64,000 nucleotides of DNA from Streptomyces sp. XY006 (lineage in GTDB: Bacteria > Actinomycetota > Actinomycetes > Streptomycetales > Streptomycetaceae), in the NCBI RefSeq assembly GCF_002237655.1, contig NZ_NOKT01000020.1, forward strand, positions 1 through 64,000, in the 5' to 3' direction. Below, in pieces: positions 58,250-64,000 of the stretch (positions are counted from its first letter, which is position 1; the number at the start of each line of letters is the position of its first letter). Position numbers and translations under genes: made by a program. The notes under the pieces were generated by a model that worked only from the letters and a program-made list of their open reading frames with translations, was not told the DNA's origin and ran no database searches.

Positions 58250-59233
58250 ATGCACGCCATCCGCCTGCACGCCTTCGGCCCGGCCGAGAACCTCATCTAC
58301 GAGGAGACCGAGGACCCCCGCCCCGGCCCCGGCCAGGTCCGTGTCGCCGTGAAGGCGGCGGGCGTCCACCTCCTGGACGCGGCCCTGCGCGAGGGCATGC
58401 CGGGCGGCCCCGCGCAGGAGCCGGCGCCCCTGCCCACCATCCCAGGCCGCGAAGTCGCCGGCGTCGTGGAGTCCCTGGGCGCGGACGTCGACCCGGGCTG
58501 GCTCGGCAAGCGGGTCGTGGCCCACCTGGGATTCGTTCCCGGCGGCTACGCCGAGCTGGCCGTCACCGACGCCGGACGCCTGCACGAGATCCCCGGGAAC
58601 CTCGACTTCGCCGAGGCCGTCGCCATGATCGGCACGGGCCGTACGGTGATGGGCATCCTGCAGTTCGCCGAGCCCGGCCCCGACACGGTCGCGGTCGTCC
58701 CGGCGGCCGCGGGGGGCATCGGCACCCTCCTCGTGCAGTACGCCAAGAACGCCGGCGCGACCGTCGTCGGGCTGGCGGGCGGGCCGGAGAAGGTCGCCCG
58801 GGTGCGCGCCGGCGGCGCCGACCTCGCCGTCGACTACACGGACCCGGACTGGCCCGGGAAGGTCCGTGCCCACCTCGGCGGCCGGACCGCCACGGTCGTC
58901 TTCGACGGCGTCGGCGGCGACGTGGCCCGCGAGGCCGTCGCCCTGCTCGGCCCCGGCGGCCGGCACATCGTCTTCGGCTGGTCCGGCGAGGGCATCCGGG
59001 ACGGCGGGCCCTACCTGGTCGAGGGGGTGTCGGAGCAGGTCCTCGGCCCCGTGATGCTGCAGAAGGCCGGCGGCCCCGACCCCGTCCGCACCCTGGAGCT
59101 GCGCGCCCTGACCGAGGCCGCCGCGGGCCGGCTCACCCCGGCCGTGCAGCGCTTCCCGCTCGCCGGGGCCGCGGCGGCGCACCGCGCGCTGGAGAACCGG
59201 GGGACGATCGGCAAGGTGGTCCTGGAGCCCTGA
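58250..59233 (+). CDS. zinc-independent quinone reductase-like oxidoreductase (MDR family)
   Basis: NADPH:quinone reductase-like protein of 327 aa. Marks: 'MHAIRLHAFGPAENLIYEET', 'GREVAGVVESLGADVDPGWL', the nucleotide-binding 'VVPAAAGGIGTLLVQYAKNA' (about 146-165) and 'VVFDGVGGDVAREAVALLG'. No zinc ligands are present. AGGAG lies seven bases before ATG 58250. The SoxR-type promoter and family fit a known member of the S. coelicolor SoxR regulon that responds to redox-active antibiotics such as actinorhodin. Confidence 0.93.
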   Translation: MHAIRLHAFGPAENLIYEETEDPRPGPGQVRVAVKAAGVHLLDAALREGMPGGPAQEPAPLPTIPGREVAGVVESLGADVDPGWLGKRVVAHLGFVPGGYAELAVTDAGRLHEIPGNLDFAEAVAMIGTGRTVMGILQFAEPGPDTVAVVPAAAGGIGTLLVQYAKNAGATVVGLAGGPEKVARVRAGGADLAVDYTDPDWPGKVRAHLGGRTATVVFDGVGGDVAREAVALLGPGGRHIVFGWSGEGIRDGGPYLVEGVSEQVLGPVMLQKAGGPDPVRTLELRALTEAAAGRLTPAVQRFPLAGAAAAHRALENRGTIGKVVLEP

Positions 59234-59320
59234 CCCCGGCCTCCGGCACCACAGCAGCCCCTTCCCCCCTGTCCCTTATTCACATGACGCCCCCGGCCCG
59301 CCCCACTACCGTGCCTGGAC

Positions 59321-60202
59321 GTGATCGAGATTCCCCGGGAACTGGCCGCCGCACAGGAGAAGTACAACGGGGAGGCGGGCCGGGCCTTCATCGCCGCGCT
59401 GCCGGATCAGGCGGCCCGCTTCCTCGACCACTGGGCGCTGACACCCGACGGACCGCCCATGCACGGCGTCTCCGCCCTGGTCCTCCCGGTCCGCGACCGG
59501 GACGGTACGCCCGCGGTCCTCAAGCTCCAGATCCTCGACGAGGAGAGCGAGGGCGAGCCCGTCGCCCTGCGCTTCTGGGACGGCGACGGGGCCGTCCGCC
59601 TCCTCGACCACGACGAGCCCACCGGCACGATGCTGCTGGAACGCCTCGACGAGACCCGGATGCTCTCCCACGTCCCGGACGCACACCGGGCCGTCACCAC
59701 GATCGCCGGACTCCTCGCCCACCTCACCTCCTCCCCCGCCCCGCCCGGCCTGCGCCGCCTCGGCGACATCGCCCGCGACATGCTCGACCAGACCCCACGG
59801 GCACTGGCCCGCATCGCCGACCCGGAGGCACGCGGTCTGATCGCGGACTGCGCGGCCGCCGTCCGCGAGGTCGTCGACGAACCGGGCGACCGCCTCCTGC
59901 ACTGGGACCTGCACGACGAGAACGTCCTGGCCTCCGACCGCGCCCCCTGGCTCGCCATCGACCCCAAGCCCCTGGCGGGCGACCCCGGCTTCGACCTCTG
60001 GCCGGCCCTGGCCAACCGCTACGACGCGGACGACATCCGCTGGCGCTTCGACGCCATGACCGACATCCTCGCCCTGGACCGCCCCCGCGCCCGGGCCTGG
60101 ACCCTCGGCCGCCTTTTGCAGAACACCCTCTGGGACCTGGAGGACGGCAACCCGGTCGACGAGCAACAACTGGAAATGGCCCGCCGCCTGATGAATCCCT
60201 GA
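59321..60202 (+). CDS. APH(6)/hydroxyurea phosphotransferase family protein
   Basis: Kinase-fold protein of 293 aa in the streptomycin 6-kinase/hydroxyurea phosphotransferase family. Marks: 'TPAVLKLQILDEESEGEPVA' (ATP lysine), the catalytic loop 'LLHWDLHDENVLASDRAPWL' (about 193-212) and 'AIDPKPLAGDPGFDLWPAL'. Chromosomal members are often of unknown natural substrate. GTG 59321 has TACCGT eight bases upstream, a leaderless pattern. Confidence 0.88.
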   Translation: MIEIPRELAAAQEKYNGEAGRAFIAALPDQAARFLDHWALTPDGPPMHGVSALVLPVRDRDGTPAVLKLQILDEESEGEPVALRFWDGDGAVRLLDHDEPTGTMLLERLDETRMLSHVPDAHRAVTTIAGLLAHLTSSPAPPGLRRLGDIARDMLDQTPRALARIADPEARGLIADCAAAVREVVDEPGDRLLHWDLHDENVLASDRAPWLAIDPKPLAGDPGFDLWPALANRYDADDIRWRFDAMTDILALDRPRARAWTLGRLLQNTLWDLEDGNPVDEQQLEMARRLMNP

Positions 60203-60214
60203 GGTCCCAGACGC

Positions 60215-60703
60215 CTACCCGGTCACCTCGTCGATGCGCCAGCCGACGATCCCGGAGGCTCCCGCGAGGCCGTCGACATCGACCTCGACGTGAGCCGGCA
60301 CCTCCACAAGACGCTGCCGGACCGGAACACCGTCACACGCCACGGTCCGCGGCGCGGAACGTTTCACCGACACGGTGAGGCGGACCTCCCCGGCCCCCGA
60401 GCAGACGACCGCCAAGGAGTAGGACGCGCCGGCCGACAAGACGGACCGGGTATGAATCCCATCCCGCACACGCTCCACCCCCGACTCCACGAACGAGTCC
60501 CCCGACCCGTCCACCCCGCCCACACCCAGCACCTTCTCAACCCGCTTCTCCAGCACCTTCTCCTGGCCGCTCACCCCAGAGGACGAAGCACCCGGCCGCG
60601 AACCCTCCGGCGCCCCTCCCTCGCCCCCTGATCCACCGCCACTGCATCCGACGACGAACGCAGCAGCCGGCACCACGACAAGAAGTTGCACAACGCGACG
60701 CAT
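60215..60703 (-). CDS. hypothetical lipoprotein
   Basis: A 162-aa exported protein: MRRVVQLLVVVPAAAFVVGC ends in the lipobox VVGC (Cys20), then a Gly/Ser-rich linker and a beta-rich domain of about 100 residues. GGAAAG lies seven bases before ATG 60703; ATG 60736 is in frame, and further upstream the frame runs through the tRNA and is not coding. No family recognised. It lies downstream of tRNA-Thr, past the terminator. Confidence 0.75.
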   Translation of the reverse strand: MRRVVQLLVVVPAAAFVVGCSGGGSGGEGGAPEGSRPGASSSGVSGQEKVLEKRVEKVLGVGGVDGSGDSFVESGVERVRDGIHTRSVLSAGASYSLAVVCSGAGEVRLTVSVKRSAPRTVACDGVPVRQRLVEVPAHVEVDVDGLAGASGIVGWRIDEVTG

Positions 60704-60773
60704 GAACCGCTTTCCGTAGAAGCCCGTCCTGGTCATCGCGAGAAGGACACCGCCCTCCCCCCTGACGACAAAA

Positions 60774-60802
60774 CCCCAGGTCGGAGCAGTTCCGACCTGG
60801 GG
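60774..60802 (-). terminator. tRNA-Thr terminator
   Basis: CCCCAGGTCGGA (60774-60785) pairs perfectly with TCCGACCTGGGG (60791-60802). On the minus strand it is followed by TTTTG. Confidence 0.9.
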
Positions 60803-60811
60803 TTTCAGCAG

Positions 60812-60885
60812 AGCCCCCTGTCGGATTCGAACCGACGACCTACGCATTACAAGTGCGTTGCTCTGGCCAGCTGAGCTAAGGAGGC
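60812..60885 (-). tRNA. tRNA-Thr (anticodon TGT)
   Basis: Minus strand begins GCCTCCTTAGCTCAGCTGGC and ends CGACAGGGGGC plus a U discriminator. The acceptor stem GCCTCCT/AGGGGGC, the D arm AGCTCAG, the anticodon loop CTTGTAA and the T arm GTCGG-TTCGAAT-CCGAC are all intact, giving 74 bases. CCA is not encoded. Confidence 0.96.
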
Positions 60886-60993
60886 GCGCGCGCTACGACG
60901 CCGTGCGCGAGGCGGCACCACTGTACACAGAGGCCGTTACCCGGAGCCACGGAGTTGGGGCCACCCCCGGTCCGGATCGAAAATTTCCGCGAA

Positions 60994-61075
60994 GTTCACA
61001 TGCCCGGAACTACTGACAGACGTGTGAACGCCAGGTACCGTCCTGAGCCAGTTCACACGCGTGGACTACACCACA
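60994..61075 (+). promoter_or_regulatory. msiK upstream repeats and DasR-like box
   Basis: GTTCACATG (60994-61002), CGTGTGAAC (61021-61029) and GTTCACACG (61051-61059) are spaced 27 and 30 bases apart; the last two are perfect inverted repeats. CGTGGACTACACCACA (61060-61075) matches the dre consensus at 12 of 16 positions. All lie within 160 bases upstream of msiK. Confidence 0.5.
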
Positions 61076-61152
61076 ACGGAACACCGTCGTGGCACCGCCT
61101 TCCTACTCGGATCGTCCGGCACGTTCCTGCCGGTAGAAGGGGTTCATCCACC

Positions 61153-62241
<1,089 letters not shown>

Positions 62242-62288
62242 TCAACCGGCGAACGCACAACCCCGGGTGAATCACCCAGGTTGACGAA

Positions 62289-62320
62289 GAAGGGCCCCGC
62301 GAGCTGCTGCGGGGCCCTTC
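62289..62320 (+). terminator. msiK terminator
   Basis: GAAGGGCCCCGC (62289-62300) pairs with GCGGGGCCCTTC (62309-62320): a 12-bp perfect stem, 48 bases past the stop. Confidence 0.92.
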
Positions 62321-62460
62321 TCGTTGTCGACAAATACCCCGGCAGACCGGACGTTTCGAGCGTTGTGCGTCAACCCAGTACCCAAAAAGGGGCACTTCCT
62401 CATCCCCCGAACCGGTGACTAAATGTCTACAAACCATTACCGGGCGCTACCCTCACACGC

Positions 62461-62916
62461 GTGAAGCACTCCAACAACCCACAGACGCGACGCGGCCGGG
62501 GCCCCGCCCGCCGGATCGGCCGCACCCTCGCTTTCGTCCTGCCCGTCGTCCTGGTGCTCTCCGGGACCCTCGCGGTCACCCGAGTCAACTGGTCGGGCTA
62601 CTCCACCGACCCGGTGCTCACCGCAGCGGACACCGCCACGTCCGCCGGCGCCTCCCGCGCCGCCAAGCGCGCCCCGCAGGACGTCCTGCGCGACAGGCTG
62701 CTGACCGAGCTGCAGGAGGAGAACCCGGGCGTCGCCCTCACCCACCTCCAGCAGGCCGTCAACGGCCGCCCGTCGCTGGCGAAGCACTGCAAGTCCATCG
62801 CCCGGGCCCTCGGCGAGGCGGCCGTCCGGGTCTATGGCCCGACCCGCGCCCAGTCCTACGCCCGCCCGGTCTGCGACACGGCCTTCGCCACAGGTGTCGC
62901 CGCGGCACACAGCTGA
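62461..62916 (+). CDS. hypothetical membrane-anchored protein
   Basis: A 151-aa protein with a basic N-terminus, one hydrophobic helix (about 22-42, IGRTLAFVLPVVLVLSGTLA) and an exported domain with two cysteines ('KHCKSIARALGEAAVRVYG', 'YARPVCDTAFATGVAAAHS') that may form a disulfide. GTG 62461 has TACCCT seven bases upstream, a leaderless pattern. Family unknown; similar short proteins occur near msiK in Streptomyces, in my recollection. Confidence 0.7.
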   Translation: MKHSNNPQTRRGRGPARRIGRTLAFVLPVVLVLSGTLAVTRVNWSGYSTDPVLTAADTATSAGASRAAKRAPQDVLRDRLLTELQEENPGVALTHLQQAVNGRPSLAKHCKSIARALGEAAVRVYGPTRAQSYARPVCDTAFATGVAAAHS

Positions 62917-63033
62917 GCGCCCCACTCCGGCGCAGGCCGCCGGACCAGCAGGGCGAGAAAGCCCGTCACACACGACGCGGGAAGCCTCTTCCCCCCGTCG
63001 CCCCGGGCGGGACGCCACGTACAGTTCGGTCTC

Positions 63034-63765
63034 ATGAGCGATCCGAACGCCGCGTCCCGCCCCGTTCAAGCCGTCGTTCTGGCCGGCGGCCAGGGCTCCC
63101 GGCTGCGTCCGTACACCGACGACCGGCCCAAGCCGATGGTCGAGATCCCCGGGACGGGGACTCCGATCATCGGCCATCAGCTGTCCTGGCTCGCCGAGGA
63201 GGGCGTGACGGACGTCGTGGTCTCCTGCGGCCACCTCGCCGATGTGCTCCAGAAGTGGCTGGAGACGGCCGAACTGCCCCTGTCCGTCACCACCGTCGTC
63301 GAGCCCGAGCCCCTCGGCCGCGGCGGCGGTCTCAAGTACGCCGCGGCGCGTCTCCCTCACCCCGACCGGCCCTGGTACGCCACCAACGGGGACATCTGGA
63401 CGCGGTTCTCGCTGCGCGACATGGCCGGCTTCCACGCCGAGCGTGACGCGATCGCGACGGTGGCGCTGGCGCGCCCCCGGCTGCCGTGGGGCGCGGTGAA
63501 GACCGACGGCTTCGGCCACATCACCGACTTCATCGAGGCCCCGCCCTCGACGTTCGAGATCAACGCGGGTGTCTACGTCTTCTCCCCCGAGTTCGCGGGG
63601 CTGCTGCCGCAGCGCGGAGACCACGAGCGGACGACGTTTCCGCATCTGGCCCGGGAGCGGCGCCTCGCCGGGTTCACGATCCCGCAGGGCTCGTACTGGC
63701 GGGCCATCGACACGGCGAAGGACCTCACGGAGGCGGCCAAGGAACTGGCAGCCCTGAGCCGCTGA
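63034..63765 (+). CDS. sugar-1-phosphate nucleotidyltransferase-like protein
   Basis: GT-A nucleotidyltransferase of 243 aa. Marks: 'VVLAGGQGSRLRPYTDDRPK' (signature GGxGxRLRP...KP), 'YATNGDIWTRFSLRDMAGFH' (metal Asp) and 'FEINAGVYVFSPEFAGLLP'. It lacks the C-terminal beta helix of GlmU-type enzymes, so it resembles stand-alone NTP-sugar synthases, perhaps for mannose or glucose 1-phosphate. TACAGT eight bases before ATG suggests leaderless translation. Confidence 0.88.
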   Translation: MSDPNAASRPVQAVVLAGGQGSRLRPYTDDRPKPMVEIPGTGTPIIGHQLSWLAEEGVTDVVVSCGHLADVLQKWLETAELPLSVTTVVEPEPLGRGGGLKYAAARLPHPDRPWYATNGDIWTRFSLRDMAGFHAERDAIATVALARPRLPWGAVKTDGFGHITDFIEAPPSTFEINAGVYVFSPEFAGLLPQRGDHERTTFPHLARERRLAGFTIPQGSYWRAIDTAKDLTEAAKELAALSR

Positions 63766-63794
63766 GCACACCACCCGCGCCCTCCAGACACCGG

Positions 63795-64000
63795 ACATGG
63801 CCAAGGGCCCGCACCCCCGGCTAGCCAGCCGACCAGCGCCCAGGCAGGTCCGGGCCCCGCACCTCCCGGCCGGCCAGGGGGGCGCTGAGGACCCGTCTGC
63901 GGCCTCCCGGCACCGGGCATCGGCAAGGGGGCCCGCACTTCCGGCCAGCCAGCCACAGGGGGGCGCCGAGGACGCCGTCCGCAGCCTCCCGGCACCCCGG
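63795..64000. repeat. imperfect direct repeats at the window end
   Basis: A block of about 75 bp, including CCCGCAC, GGCCAGCCAG, GGGGGGCGC, GAGGAC and GCCTCCCGGCACC, recurs two to three times between 63795 and 64000. No credible gene is seen in 63766-64000. Confidence 0.6.

Overview
This is a piece of a high-GC actinomycete chromosome, almost certainly Streptomyces. The evidence is the roughly 72% GC coding sequence with strong third-position bias, many GTG/TTG starts and apparently leaderless genes, the menaquinone futalosine genes, DasR-type operators, the shared ABC ATPase MsiK, a CdgB-type diguanylate cyclase, HTH/DUF397 regulator pairs and tandem CIRCE boxes before groEL. Gene order resembles the S. 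coelicolor SCO4330-to-SCO4240 interval as I remember it; no database was searched.

Layout. 1-5.3 kb: DUF3027 protein, divergent MFS transporter, DUF2771 lipoprotein, mqnB-mqnD (futalosine menaquinone pathway) and a long cold-shock protein. About 5.4-10.2 kb: a lower-GC integrated element with a 538-aa large serine integrase, a mini-GntR regulator with an 8-bp-period operator, a membrane-anchored coiled-coil protein, a small phage-like gene apparently starting at ATC, a frameshifted resolvase remnant and a broken gene with G-tract repeats. 10.3-21 kb: HAD hydrolase, a helicase-associated WYL-like protein, two tandem secreted mini-peptides, an unusual UPF0114-IstB fusion, XPB-type helicase and HelD. 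21-29 kb: CutC, two DinB/MDMPI-fold proteins (one fused to an acetyltransferase), HD hydrolase, RpiR regulator plus murQ, and a teichoic-acid-type transferase. 29-35 kb: HTH/DUF397 regulators, carboxylesterase and Old Yellow Enzyme with twin operators. 35-43 kb: groEL, cold-shock protein, thrC under a SAM-I riboswitch with a CysO-like sulfur carrier, gpgS and otsAB. 43-51 kb: orphan sugar-binding lipoprotein, nagK-nagA, a PfkB kinase, a carbohydrate-binding-like membrane protein and cdgB. 51-64 kb: flavin reductase, GNAT, a MITE-like element, arfB, TerD protein, tandem repeats, M1 peptidase, pentapeptide protein, FAD oxidoreductase, SoxR-type promoter with quinone reductase, APH(6)-like kinase, tRNA-Thr, msiK and a sugar nucleotidyltransferase.

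A working theme is amino-sugar and cell-wall salvage: RpiR/murQ, nagK-nagA behind DasR-type boxes, an orphan binding protein and MsiK. The most unusual items are the UPF0114-IstB fusion, the secreted mini-peptide pair, a Streptomyces intergenic repeat embedded in the nagA start, a MITE whose two ends supply the stop codons of both flanking genes, the phage-remnant gene with broken G tracts, and the ATC-start gene.
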